Assembly (NCBI RefSeq): GCF_001955535.1
Contig: NZ_MPVN01000001.1
Coordinates: 1,922,001 to 1,986,000, forward strand
Direction of reading: 5' to 3'
Source of the DNA: Paenibacillus sp. FSL H7-0326
GTDB lineage: Bacteria > Bacillota > Bacilli > Paenibacillales > Paenibacillaceae
DNA: 64,000 nt
Shown piece after piece: positions 45,894-55,332 of the stretch. A model generated the notes under the pieces. The model did not search any database, had not been told where the DNA came from, and saw nothing but the letters and a program-made list of their open reading frames with translations. Positions within the stretch are counted from its first letter, which is position 1; each line of letters begins with the position of its first letter. Position numbers and translations under genes: made by a program.

Positions 45894-47993
45894 CTATAAA
45901 CGAGTCGACTGCCGAAGGTAACAAGCCAGCTGCAAGTGAAGAAGATGCTCCTGATTATTAAAGGACATGCCTAATATCTCTTCAATCTTATGGATGCGCT
46001 GATACAGTGTGTTGATATGAATATGAAGCTCACTTGCCGCTTGTGCCGCAGATCCGCCGCAGGCCATATAGGTAATCAGCGTTTCCTCAAGACCCCCGGC
46101 TTGCCCTTTGGCTGTTCTGAGCGGCTCAAACACCTCTGCTATAAAATCATTCAGATCCTCAGCAGGCTGCCGGATAAACAATCGATTTACTCCGATATCC
46201 ATATAGCGAATTACCCCTTGCACACCACGAGCCTTTTGGTAGGCCAGCGCCTTATCCGCCTCCTGATAGCTCGTATTAATGGCATCCAGCCCTAGGCGCA
46301 TTGAACCTAAGCCCCCGAACAGCTTTGTATTATTTTTGCTCTCCCATTTCGGCAAGGAGGTAATAAACTTCTCTTCAATTTCTCCAGGCCTATGGGCTTC
46401 CGATGGAACAAGCATGACGGTGATACGTCTTTCACTGCCAAATGCGATGGGCATGTTCCCCGAGGGCAGCTTCTCCCGCAAATAGGACACAAGCTGAAGT
46501 GAAAGAGTGCTGAGCATAACCGGACTTACCAGCTCCGTGAATTCAAGTAGACCAACGATAATTTGTGTACTGGGAGTAATACCGATCTCTGCAGATCTCA
46601 CCCAGTATTCCTCCGAATCTTTGCTGAGCCTGAGGTCATTAAAGAATTGCTGTGTTCTTTTGAAATAAAATTCAGCGAGAGACTGCTTTCTCATCAGCTC
46701 CAGCGCGAGTACAGAGCTACCCTGCTCAAGTGCAACCAGCTGCAGCGGTGAGAGTCTTTCGTTCATACGGATAATGAGGTAGCCGAGGCATTGATTTGCG
46801 GAAGCAATGGGATATAGATACTGATTCATCTCCCCTTCTACTCCTGCAACAAAGGTCAAGTAATCAGAAGGATTCAATGATCGATATAGTTCTCTCAGAC
46901 TCTCAATGCTCCATTTACTTATCGCATTTCCCCGCTTAGGAAACCATTCATTATCAATAAAGTCCACAAAGGTCAGCGGTATGCCGATAATACGCGTCAG
47001 CTCACTGACGATGGACACCACACCTTTATTTTGCAGCGATAGACGCATCAAAGAAGAATGGATCTCATCCCGTCTGACAAGTGTTTCGTTCTGTCTGCTT
47101 AAGTTGTCATACAGCCTCGCATTCGTCAGTGCAATAGATACCTGATCCGCGAAGCTCTGTAGAAGCCTCACATCTGATTCCGTAAACAGCGGCACATTTC
47201 CCCTTTGATATACAATGAGCACACATTCCGTTTGACCTTCAACCTTGATGGGAACGGAAATAATACCACAAATATCTTCAAAATCATAAGCCGTATTCAA
47301 ATGACGCCTATTTTCGAGCGTCATATTGCCGAAATCATCCTCCAGCATCAGCATATTGCTATACAATTTAGGTGTGCCTCTGCTGAATGTATGCCCAATG
47401 ATTCCTTCTCCTGGCTTCAGCTTCATTTGAAGCATCCCCTCGCCAAGCCCCCCTGCTCTTGCCTTAACCGTCAAGGCATCGATTTCAGGATCATATTGCC
47501 ACAGAACACCAATGCATTCATAAGGAATAACAGACAGCGCACTTACAAGAATTCGGCTGAGCAGTTCATTCAGATCGAGCAGCTGAGTCACGTCCCGAAT
47601 GCTGTTCATGACTTCATTCAACGCACGCTCATGCTTTGCAGCTACCGCTTCTGCATAATACGGATACAAGAGAGATGAAATCTCCACCAGTTCTTCTGCA
47701 GAAAAATCACATTTTGAAAACAGTCGGACAGATATACACACGTTGTTGTTATATGGAAGAAAAGCTAACGTAATATTTTCTTTTTCCAGCCGATACTCCG
47801 GATGATGAAGAGGGGAATTGCATCGAAATTCAGGAGCAGCTGTCTTCCTATCCCCAATCGAAGTAATTAGCCGCCAATCCGACCAATTCTCACTCATCCA
47901 GATCTCATAATCCCAATTACCTAAACGTTCATGTAAGATTTCATGCAGCACTCCGTTCAATAGCTCCGCCCCCATGTCAATGTAGGTTTTCAC
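45894..47993 (-). CDS. PucR/CdaR-type transcriptional regulator with GAF domain
   Basis: A 699-residue regulator. The middle holds a GAF domain (about 145-290: LLSRILVSALSVIPYECIGVLWQY, GEGIIGHTFSRG, ISVPIKVEGQ), and a second sensory region follows. The C-terminus (about 640-695) is a PucR-type helix-turn-helix: ETLITYMACGGSAAQAASELHIHINTLYQRIHKIEEIL. It is divergent from the MFS/M20/serine dehydratase operon and is its likely activator. The start is GTG at 47993 with no visible Shine-Dalgarno; ATG at 47975 has none either. A -10 TATAAT lies 15 bases before the GTG, so the leader would be very short. Confidence 0.83.
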   Translation of the reverse strand: MKTYIDMGAELLNGVLHEILHERLGNWDYEIWMSENWSDWRLITSIGDRKTAAPEFRCNSPLHHPEYRLEKENITLAFLPYNNNVCISVRLFSKCDFSAEELVEISSLLYPYYAEAVAAKHERALNEVMNSIRDVTQLLDLNELLSRILVSALSVIPYECIGVLWQYDPEIDALTVKARAGGLGEGMLQMKLKPGEGIIGHTFSRGTPKLYSNMLMLEDDFGNMTLENRRHLNTAYDFEDICGIISVPIKVEGQTECVLIVYQRGNVPLFTESDVRLLQSFADQVSIALTNARLYDNLSRQNETLVRRDEIHSSLMRLSLQNKGVVSIVSELTRIIGIPLTFVDFIDNEWFPKRGNAISKWSIESLRELYRSLNPSDYLTFVAGVEGEMNQYLYPIASANQCLGYLIIRMNERLSPLQLVALEQGSSVLALELMRKQSLAEFYFKRTQQFFNDLRLSKDSEEYWVRSAEIGITPSTQIIVGLLEFTELVSPVMLSTLSLQLVSYLREKLPSGNMPIAFGSERRITVMLVPSEAHRPGEIEEKFITSLPKWESKNNTKLFGGLGSMRLGLDAINTSYQEADKALAYQKARGVQGVIRYMDIGVNRLFIRQPAEDLNDFIAEVFEPLRTAKGQAGGLEETLITYMACGGSAAQAASELHIHINTLYQRIHKIEEILGMSFNNQEHLLHLQLACYLRQSTRL

Positions 47994-48107
47994 ATAATAA
48001 TAGAGCTAATTATACAAAGATATACATTGTATTAAAACCCCTTCATCCTGTAACTTTAATATAACAAACGCATAAATATAACAATTGATGAGAAAGAAGG
48101 TAACACA

Positions 48108-49346
48108 ATGTCGAAGGTCGTACAAAGCAAAAACTTTAAGTACATTGTACTCGCTCTTTTATTTCTCGGCTGGTGTCTAGGCAATCTCGATCGGTTTGTG
48201 ATGAACTATGCCATTGTAGGGATCACACAAGATCTGGGTCTCAGCGCGTCCGCCCAAGGAATCATTCTGAGCAGTTTTTTCCTCGGCTACGCTATTATGC
48301 AAATTCCGGGCGGGGCACTCGCTGACCGTTTCGGCTATCGGAAAGTCATTCTCGTCTCTGTCTTCGCCTGGTCCATCTTCACCATCTTGACCGGCTCAGC
48401 CTGGTCTCTGTTCTCACTCATCTTCGTCCGCTTCCTGTTCGGGATTGGAGAAGGCAGCTTTTTTCCATCTGGATCAAAGGCCATTGCTACCACTTTCCCG
48501 ATAAATCAGAGAAGCAGTGCGATGTCAATTATGCTCGCCTCCGGTGCAATTATGGGTGTTGTAACTCCGATCCTTACGAGTCAGGCGCTTGAAACCATCG
48601 GCTGGCGGACCCTGTTCTATATCATCGGTGCCGTAGGAATTCTGGTTACAATCCTTATGTTCTTCCTATTAAAAGAGCCGGCTCAGCCTCTGCAATCGGA
48701 GGCAGTTCCTGCGCCTAAAGAAAAGGTGCCATTTAAGGTTGTTCTTAAAACCCCTATGATCTGGAACCTGTTTATCGGTTACTTCAGCATTTATGCCGTG
48801 AACTGGGGGCTGCAATCCTGGATGCCTACTTATATGGTCAATGTCAGAGGGCTGGATATGACGCAAATGGGTCTACTTTCTGCTATTCCGGCTGTCATCA
48901 GCATTTTCACCATGCTGCTCAGCGGCTATATACTTGACCGCATTCCCGCAGGTAAAGATCGGATTATTGCTTCCGTATTCGGCATATTCGTGGCCCTTTT
49001 CCTGTACTTGATGAGCACTGCCGGCAGTATCGCCATGTTCATTACCCATCAAACTATCGTTACAGCACTCGCTGGTTTCATTTCAACACTCATTATTTCA
49101 AAGTCCCTTAAAACGATGCCGGAAACGGTAGTAGCAACTGCAAATGGATTCATCAATACCGGTGCTCAGCTTGCCGGCTTCCTTACGCCAATGCTTATAG
49201 GCTTCCTGGTTGAAGCTTCAGGCGGATCTTATACTGCAGCCTTCGTGATGCTGATCGCATTTGCTGTAATCTGCTCCGCTTCACTTATGCTGTCACGCCG
49301 TTCTGACAAGATCAAACCAACCGATATTCAGCCAACCACTGTGTAA
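48108..49346 (+). CDS. MFS transporter (anion:cation symporter-like)
   Basis: A 412-residue major facilitator, about twelve membrane segments, resembling the ACS group that carries organic acids and their conjugates: NLDRFVMNYAIVGI, SSFFLGYAIMQIPGGALADRFGYRK, FLFGIGEGSFFPSGSKAI. It is the first gene of an operon with an M20 amidohydrolase and L-serine dehydratase, so it probably imports the hydrolase substrate. AGAAGG lies just before the ATG. Upstream, ATATAACAA occurs twice, 17 bp apart, which might be a regulator site. Confidence 0.86.
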   Translation: MSKVVQSKNFKYIVLALLFLGWCLGNLDRFVMNYAIVGITQDLGLSASAQGIILSSFFLGYAIMQIPGGALADRFGYRKVILVSVFAWSIFTILTGSAWSLFSLIFVRFLFGIGEGSFFPSGSKAIATTFPINQRSSAMSIMLASGAIMGVVTPILTSQALETIGWRTLFYIIGAVGILVTILMFFLLKEPAQPLQSEAVPAPKEKVPFKVVLKTPMIWNLFIGYFSIYAVNWGLQSWMPTYMVNVRGLDMTQMGLLSAIPAVISIFTMLLSGYILDRIPAGKDRIIASVFGIFVALFLYLMSTAGSIAMFITHQTIVTALAGFISTLIISKSLKTMPETVVATANGFINTGAQLAGFLTPMLIGFLVEASGGSYTAAFVMLIAFAVICSASLMLSRRSDKIKPTDIQPTTV

Positions 49347-49419
49347 GTTGAATCATGCGGTTATGATTCAATAACCTGCTTACAATAATCAATTACTGCC
49401 AATAGAGAGGTGTATTCCT

Positions 49420-50862
49420 ATGACAACAACGATCGATTTAAGCAAGTATGTATCTGACGCCATCGAAGGAAAAAGCGAGCTGTTCACTAATGCAAGCGAC
49501 CAGGTATGGTCTTTTGCAGAAACCAGATTCGATGAATTCCAATCAGCCAAGCTTCTCATTGAAATTCTAGAAGCCGAAGGCTTCTCAATAGAGAGAGAAG
49601 TCGCTGGGCTTGAAACCGGATTTATCGCCTCCTATGGGACAGGCAGTCCAGTCATCGCCCTGTTAGGTGAATATGATGCACTGACAGATTTGAGCCAGGA
49701 GGCCGGGATTGCTGCGTTTAGTCCTGTCACTGTTCGCGGAAACGGTCATGGATGCGGGCATAATCTGCTTGGTGTCGGGGCACTTGCAGCAGCTGTCGCT
49801 GTGAAAGACTACCTTCAGGATCATCCCGGTACAAGCGGAACAGTCCGCTTCTACGGCTGTCCTGCCGAGGAAAGCGGATATGGCAAAACCTATCTTGCCC
49901 GTGAAGGTTACTTCAAGGATGTGGATGCGGCGCTGTCCTGGCATCCCCACTCCATGAACGCGGTTATGCATGGCAGCTCGAATGCTGTTATTCATGGTAC
50001 TTTTACTTTCAAGGGGATCAGTGCCCATGCAGCTGCAGCCCCTCATCAAGGACGAAGCGCCTTGGATGCTGTTGAGCTCATGAACATCGGGGCGAACTAT
50101 ATGCGCGAGCATATGATTGACCAGGCGAGACTGCACTACGCAATAACAAATTCAGGCGGATTTTCACCAAATGTGGTACAGGCAGAGGCCGAGGTGACCT
50201 ACCTGGTCCGCGCTCCTAAGACACATCAAGTACGCAGCCTGTTCGAACGGCTAATCAAAATTGCTGAGGGGGCTTCCCTCATGACCGAAACACAAATGGA
50301 ATTTAAATATGAAGGTGCCTGTGCCAACCTCATTCCGAACAGTACGCTCGAAAAAGTGCTGCATAAGAATTTGACTCAATTTGGAGTCCCTGAATATGAA
50401 GAGGAAGAATATGCCTACGCCAAGGCTATTTATGAAACTTTGCCCCTTCAAAATAAACAGGAAGCAGAAGCTATGGTTGGGCCCCAGCTTGCAGGTGTGC
50501 TAACCGAGCGGCCGCTCCCCGGCTTTATCGCACCATTCTCTGACGATAAAGAAACGTTTATGAGCGGGTCAACGGATGTGGCTGATGTCAGCTGGAACGT
50601 ACCGACCGCACAGTGTGTAACAACAACAATGGCGTTCGGAACCCCCCTTCATGCATGGCAGACAGTAGCGCAGGGCAAGAGCACTTATGCTCACAAAGGA
50701 ATGCTGCTCGCGGCTAAAGCGATGGCGGCAACAGCGATTGAATCCATACTTGATCCAAGTATCGTCGCCGAAGCAAATAAGGAATTTAAAGAAAGATTGG
50801 GCGGCGAAGTGTACGACTGTCTTGTTCCACAGGATGTGCAGCCCCCAAAACGAGGAGCTTGA
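49420..50862 (+). CDS. M20-family amidohydrolase (AbgB-like)
   Basis: A 480-residue metal-dependent amidohydrolase, close in layout to AbgB, the p-aminobenzoyl-glutamate hydrolase B subunit. Motifs: ALLGEYDAL, NGHGCGHNLLG, the GCPAEESGYGKTYLAREG metal-ligand segment, and GISAHAAAAPHQGRSALDA of the dimerisation domain. It should cleave an amide of an N-acyl amino acid or similar. It is followed directly by serine dehydratase genes, which suggests that the released amino acid is serine; that is inference. GAGAGGTG precedes the ATG. Confidence 0.86.
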   Translation: MTTTIDLSKYVSDAIEGKSELFTNASDQVWSFAETRFDEFQSAKLLIEILEAEGFSIEREVAGLETGFIASYGTGSPVIALLGEYDALTDLSQEAGIAAFSPVTVRGNGHGCGHNLLGVGALAAAVAVKDYLQDHPGTSGTVRFYGCPAEESGYGKTYLAREGYFKDVDAALSWHPHSMNAVMHGSSNAVIHGTFTFKGISAHAAAAPHQGRSALDAVELMNIGANYMREHMIDQARLHYAITNSGGFSPNVVQAEAEVTYLVRAPKTHQVRSLFERLIKIAEGASLMTETQMEFKYEGACANLIPNSTLEKVLHKNLTQFGVPEYEEEEYAYAKAIYETLPLQNKQEAEAMVGPQLAGVLTERPLPGFIAPFSDDKETFMSGSTDVADVSWNVPTAQCVTTTMAFGTPLHAWQTVAQGKSTYAHKGMLLAAKAMAATAIESILDPSIVAEANKEFKERLGGEVYDCLVPQDVQPPKRGA

Positions 50863-50867
50863 TCGAA

Positions 50868-51536
50868 TTGAGATTTAAAGACGTTTTTTCCATCATAGGT
50901 CCGGCCATGGTCGGACCGTCCAGCTCCCATACTGCGGGTGCGGCACGTATCGGACGTACAGCAAGACAACTGTTTGGAGAATGCCCGGCACATGCTGAGA
51001 TCAAGATGTTCGGCTCGTTTGCGGCAACATACCGCGGGCACGGCACGGATACAGCTATCGTTGGAGGACTACTGGACATGAATACGGATGACCCAAGACT
51101 TCCTGATGCCTTTGTTCATGCAGAAGCGGCTGGAATGGACACTACCATTGGCCCCGGAACCGGACTCTATCCTCATCCCAATACAGCTGAGATTATCCTG
51201 ACAAATAAAGGGGGAGACCGCCTGCTTAACTTGGTGGGTACTTCGATCGGAGGCGGGAATATCGAAATCGTTCGGATCAACGGCTATCACCTAAAGATGA
51301 CGGGGCTGTATCCAACACTGATCCTTCGCCATATTGACGAGCCAGGCGTTATCGCCGTAGTTACCAGAATGCTGGTTGATGCCGGCATTAATATTGGTCA
51401 TATGTCTGTCGATCGAAAAAACCGCCGCGGTGAAGCCATGATGGTCATGGAATGCGACGGTAAGATCCATTCACCCTTGGTTGAACGAATAAAGACTTTA
51501 CCTGAGATTCAGGAAGTTAATCTTCTCATCTTGTAA
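50868..51536 (+). CDS. sdaAB: L-serine dehydratase, iron-sulfur-dependent, beta subunit
   Basis: Together with the alpha subunit converts L-serine to pyruvate and ammonia. About 222 residues. FSIIGPAMVGPSSSHTAGAARIGR is the beta-subunit signature, and the C-terminus is an ACT domain (VIAVVTRMLVDAGINIGHMSVDR). GAGGAG lies ten bases before the TTG at 50868, which I choose; the TTG at 50859 overlaps the previous stop but is one base from the site. No ATG start is available. Confidence 0.93.
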   Translation: MRFKDVFSIIGPAMVGPSSSHTAGAARIGRTARQLFGECPAHAEIKMFGSFAATYRGHGTDTAIVGGLLDMNTDDPRLPDAFVHAEAAGMDTTIGPGTGLYPHPNTAEIILTNKGGDRLLNLVGTSIGGGNIEIVRINGYHLKMTGLYPTLILRHIDEPGVIAVVTRMLVDAGINIGHMSVDRKNRRGEAMMVMECDGKIHSPLVERIKTLPEIQEVNLLIL

Positions 51537-51583
51537 GCAAGCCCCATTTTTCTGTATCTCATGTATAAAGGAGTCTTACGCTT

Positions 51584-52465
51584 ATGAACTTTCGAACATT
51601 AAAACAACTGGCAGAGCTGGCGGAATCCAGAGAGCTCTCCCTTGGCAGACTCATGCTGGAGGAACAATGTCTGGAATCAGGCGAGGACCAGGATGCCGTA
51701 TTTGCTCAAATGAAGGAATACTACGAAATTATGAAAAAAGCGGTCCATCAGGGACTGCATACCGATACAACCTCCAAGAGCGGGCTAACCGGAGGAGACG
51801 CTAGAAAAATGCTAAGTTATCGTGAGAACGGACAATCCATGCTCGGAGATCATGCAAGCTTGTCGATGACTTACGCTCTTGCGGTATCCGAGGTCAACGC
51901 TTCCATGGGACGGATCATTGCGACACCGACGGCCGGCTCCTGCGGCATTATTCCCGGCGTGTTCATCAGCAGCCAGGAAAGGTTCGGGTGGACGGATGAA
52001 CAAATGGTTTACGGCTTGTTCGCTTCCGGAGCCATAGGTTATGTGATCGCAAATAACTCCTTTATCTCTGGAGCAGAAGGCGGTTGCCAGGCGGAAGTGG
52101 GATCCGCCATCGGTATGGCAGCAGGTGCCCTCGTCGATATTCGAGGAGGATCACCTGCTCAGGCGATTCATGCTGTAGGACTTGCCTTGAAAAATACGCT
52201 TGGCTTGATCTGCGATCCAGTGGCAGGCCTGGTCGAGATCCCATGCATCGTTCGCAACGGATTCGGCGCCATTACGGCACTCGGAGCAGCCGACATGGCA
52301 CTGGCCGGGGTTCGAAGTATCATCCCTTCGGACGAAGTGGTTCAGGTCATGCTCGAAGTGGGATCGGCCATGCCTGAATCGCTGCGGGAAACAGCTGGCG
52401 GCGGCTTGGCTCAGACCCCGACAGGTCGTAAGATAACAAGAGATTTGCAGCATAACCCATATTAA
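51584..52465 (+). CDS. sdaAA: L-serine dehydratase, iron-sulfur-dependent, alpha subunit
   Basis: Catalytic subunit binding the [4Fe-4S] cluster. The 293-residue protein has the cluster and substrate segments TPTAGSCGIIPGVF, GAEGGCQAEVGSA and LICDPVAGLVEIPC. GGAG lies ten bases before the ATG. Last gene of the MFS / M20 / sdaAB / sdaAA operon; a terminator follows between convergent operons. Confidence 0.94.
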   Translation: MNFRTLKQLAELAESRELSLGRLMLEEQCLESGEDQDAVFAQMKEYYEIMKKAVHQGLHTDTTSKSGLTGGDARKMLSYRENGQSMLGDHASLSMTYALAVSEVNASMGRIIATPTAGSCGIIPGVFISSQERFGWTDEQMVYGLFASGAIGYVIANNSFISGAEGGCQAEVGSAIGMAAGALVDIRGGSPAQAIHAVGLALKNTLGLICDPVAGLVEIPCIVRNGFGAITALGAADMALAGVRSIIPSDEVVQVMLEVGSAMPESLRETAGGGLAQTPTGRKITRDLQHNPY

Positions 52466-52539
52466 TTCTCACAGCTCAAGTATTAGTTTCTTGAATAATG
52501 AAATGAATAATCAACAAGTAAATGAAATTCCTTTGCATA

Positions 52540-52586
52540 AAAGAGGCATCTTTCCCAAGGTCTATAGACCTGAGAAGGATGCCTTT
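52540..52586. terminator. Bidirectional terminator between convergent operons
   Basis: AAGAGGCATC and GATGCCTTTT close a long hairpin with the inner palindrome GGTCTATAGACC. It separates sdaAA (stop 52465) from the hyuA-like gene (stop 52603) and is followed by T-rich sequence on both strands. Confidence 0.82.
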
Positions 52587-52602
52587 TGTTCATGATCTTT
52601 TG

Positions 52603-54204
52603 TTATAATCTTCCTGCGGCCTTCACCTTAACCAGCAGTGCATTCCCTGGCAGGTAAGCGAGTGGAATATCCTCGGTAAAGACGATTTGGACAGTCTCCC
52701 GGTCTGCTCCTGCCCGAACCGCCTGCTCTACCGCATAACTGCGGGCATCTTCCATTACTTCATCATAGGTCAGTTCATCGAGTGAATAGATGCGTTCCGT
52801 TTCCCCGCTCACTTCGCCAAGAGCTGCACCAATTGCATTCGCCGCACCATAATATTCTGGGCGAATAATGCGGGCCACACCCTCAAGCTCCTCCGGCACC
52901 AATATACTTCCACCGCCAACCAGAATGACATCGACTGGCGCACTACTCGACTTCATTCGGTCAATAGCATCCTCAATATCGGTCTTCATGATTTCATCTG
53001 CTTGGATACAGATTGCCTCGTCAATCCCCTCGATTTGAGCGCCTTCCCACTGTGTCCTGCCGAGCTTCACCACGACATCCGTCGCCGTCAGCGTATCTCC
53101 ACCGAAGAGGGTACCCCGCTTCGTCAGCTCATAACCGACACTGTCAGGCCCTACGGTAACAATGAGCCCACTCTCGCTATCGCTTGATTTCTCCGTACGG
53201 ACAATCGTTCCTCCCCCAATACCAATGGATAGAATATCCGGCATTCGGAAGTTCGTTCTTACACCACCCAGTGTTACAGCAGCAGAGGACTGCCGTGGGA
53301 AGCCTTGGCTGAGAACGCCAATGTCCGTTGTCGTACCGCCGATATCCACGACCAGTGCGTCACTCAGTCCAGATAAATGTGCAGCTCCACGGATCGAGTT
53401 GGTCGGTCCGCACGCAATCGTCAATATGGGATAACGAAGTGCATAATCACTGCGCATCAGCGTTCCGTCATTTTGACAGATATAGACACCGGCTTGAATG
53501 CCGAAGCTCTCAAGCGCTGCTTCGAATCCCTGGACTACACCCGAAATGACACCAAGAAGAGCGCCGTTCAATATAGAGGCATTCTCCCGTTCCAGGAGAC
53601 CGATGCTGCCAATTTCGTGGGAGAGGGTTACTACCATGTCCTCACCGAGCACTTCTCGAACAATCTCCGCGGCCCGCTTCTCCTGTGAAGTGTTCACTGG
53701 AGAGAAGATACCGCAAATAGCAACGGATGCTACCTCACCCTTCATTCGCTCACACAGATTTCGAATTTCCTCCTCATCCATATCAACAATGGTGCGCCCG
53801 TCATATTCATAACCACCTCTGGCCATATAGGCATGATTGCCGATCACAGAGGCAAGAGTTTCATCCCAGCCCGTTAGTGGAGGAATGGTCGTTGCCGCAG
53901 GTGCTCCGATCCGAATGAGTCCGACTTTGCCCAGATTCTTTCTTTCCACGATCGCATTCGTACAGTGTGTCGTTCCCAGCATGGCATACTTGATGAATGC
54001 AGGGTTCACCGTGCTTTCTTCCAGCAGCTTGCGAACGGCTTCAACTATACCCTCATTCACATCCTTCGTGGTATGCACCTTCACCGTATGAATCGTATTC
54101 AGCCTGGAATCAAGCAGTGCCGCATCGGTATTCGTACCGCCTACATCAATACCTATGCGATATAATTCCGCACCAGTCAGCTGCACTTCTCTCTTTAAAT
54201 TCAT
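52603..54204 (-). CDS. Hydantoinase/oxoprolinase-family protein, HyuA-like
   Basis: Likely ATP-dependent cleavage of a cyclic amide such as a hydantoin, or a related activation reaction. The 533-residue protein has the two-lobed actin-like ATPase fold: YRIGIDVGGTNTDAALLD, GTTHCTNAIVER, VVDIGGTTTDIGVL and VGGGSIL. It is shorter than 5-oxoprolinase and lacks its B half. It overlaps the DUF917 gene by four bases with a strong GAAAGGAG site. The exact substrate is unknown. Confidence 0.85.
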   Translation of the reverse strand: MNLKREVQLTGAELYRIGIDVGGTNTDAALLDSRLNTIHTVKVHTTKDVNEGIVEAVRKLLEESTVNPAFIKYAMLGTTHCTNAIVERKNLGKVGLIRIGAPAATTIPPLTGWDETLASVIGNHAYMARGGYEYDGRTIVDMDEEEIRNLCERMKGEVASVAICGIFSPVNTSQEKRAAEIVREVLGEDMVVTLSHEIGSIGLLERENASILNGALLGVISGVVQGFEAALESFGIQAGVYICQNDGTLMRSDYALRYPILTIACGPTNSIRGAAHLSGLSDALVVDIGGTTTDIGVLSQGFPRQSSAAVTLGGVRTNFRMPDILSIGIGGGTIVRTEKSSDSESGLIVTVGPDSVGYELTKRGTLFGGDTLTATDVVVKLGRTQWEGAQIEGIDEAICIQADEIMKTDIEDAIDRMKSSSAPVDVILVGGGSILVPEELEGVARIIRPEYYGAANAIGAALGEVSGETERIYSLDELTYDEVMEDARSYAVEQAVRAGADRETVQIVFTEDIPLAYLPGNALLVKVKAAGRL

Positions 54205-55328
54205 AGCTGATCCGCTCCTTTCTTCGCTGCCAGCTCTTCAATTGGCACATAAGGAACGTCATAGCCGAAATACTTCGGTCCAACGGTATCAAGGCCCTTC
54301 GGCGTTCGCCACTTCGGATCGCAAGGGAAACCGACAGCCGTGATCCGGGCACCATACTTCAGGTTCTCTGTCGTAATTGGCATACCCGTATCTTGGTCTA
54401 ATAGAGATATCAAATCTGGGGTTACAGCAAGAGATTGCTCTCCTTCTACCGCCAGCAGGAATTCATTCTGGAAAAACAGCTTCATCGTCCGGCCTTTATG
54501 CTCGCCAGTACCTTCAAAGGTCGCTTCACCACGCGTGAAGCCTCCCTCCATCCGGCGGCGGATATCTGACGCCTTGCCATGGAACAAGGCATACCCGTTC
54601 AACTGCTTAAGCAGTGCTTCGATGGGATGCTGCTTCTGCTCCTTCGATTCAAACAACGTTTTGCCAATCTCATATGCAAGAGATAACGTATGTGGAATCA
54701 CACTTTTCTTCATCTGTGCACCGGTTGCCGGGTAATCGCAGATCGATGCGGAGCCGCCCATCTGGATCGTGACCGCCCGGGCCATCCGTTCCTCCCATAT
54801 GCCGTCAATTGCATGCATCAGCACCGCATTTCCCCGTTCATCCGCCATCGTAATCGGACTCGGGTCCATACCATCGAGATAAAAGGTAACCATTTGTGAT
54901 TCCGGGAAAGCCCGGCCCATCGCATCCGCATCGAGCACAGGAATGCCCCGCTCTGCTGCCGCAATGACCGGAATAAGTGAATTGCCTCCTCCAACCTCAA
55001 TCGGCATAAGAGCGGTAATCTTTCTGCCAAGCTCTTTTTCAATCAGATCTAATGGCTTACTCATCTGCTCGTGCGCCGGAATTTTCTCATTCATCACCGT
55101 TGGCGCACCAATCATAGAGAACGGCACTACTAGATCATCATCTCCGAGCTCCTCAGGAGAGACCACTGTTACCGGCCCGTATTTCTTAATGGCTCCTATA
55201 GCCATCAGTTTGCCGATATGCGGATCGCCGCCGCCCCCTGTACCGAGGACAGCTGCACCTACTGCAATATATTCAATCGCTTCTTCTGTAAGCTCTGTAA
55301 GTCTATTCATACGATTTATGCTTGTCAT
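54201..55328 (-). CDS. DUF917-family protein
   Basis: A 375-residue member of the DUF917 family, often encoded beside HyuA-type proteins. Gly-rich N-terminus AAVLGTGGGGDPHIGK, then PVLDADAMGRAFPESQ, and a C-terminal beta-rich part. Its function is not established; it may be the partner subunit of the HyuA-like protein, since the two genes are translationally coupled. AAAGGA, overlapping the permease stop, serves its ATG. Confidence 0.84.
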   Translation of the reverse strand: MTSINRMNRLTELTEEAIEYIAVGAAVLGTGGGGDPHIGKLMAIGAIKKYGPVTVVSPEELGDDDLVVPFSMIGAPTVMNEKIPAHEQMSKPLDLIEKELGRKITALMPIEVGGGNSLIPVIAAAERGIPVLDADAMGRAFPESQMVTFYLDGMDPSPITMADERGNAVLMHAIDGIWEERMARAVTIQMGGSASICDYPATGAQMKKSVIPHTLSLAYEIGKTLFESKEQKQHPIEALLKQLNGYALFHGKASDIRRRMEGGFTRGEATFEGTGEHKGRTMKLFFQNEFLLAVEGEQSLAVTPDLISLLDQDTGMPITTENLKYGARITAVGFPCDPKWRTPKGLDTVGPKYFGYDVPYVPIEELAAKKGADQL

Positions 55329-55332
55329 GTTG

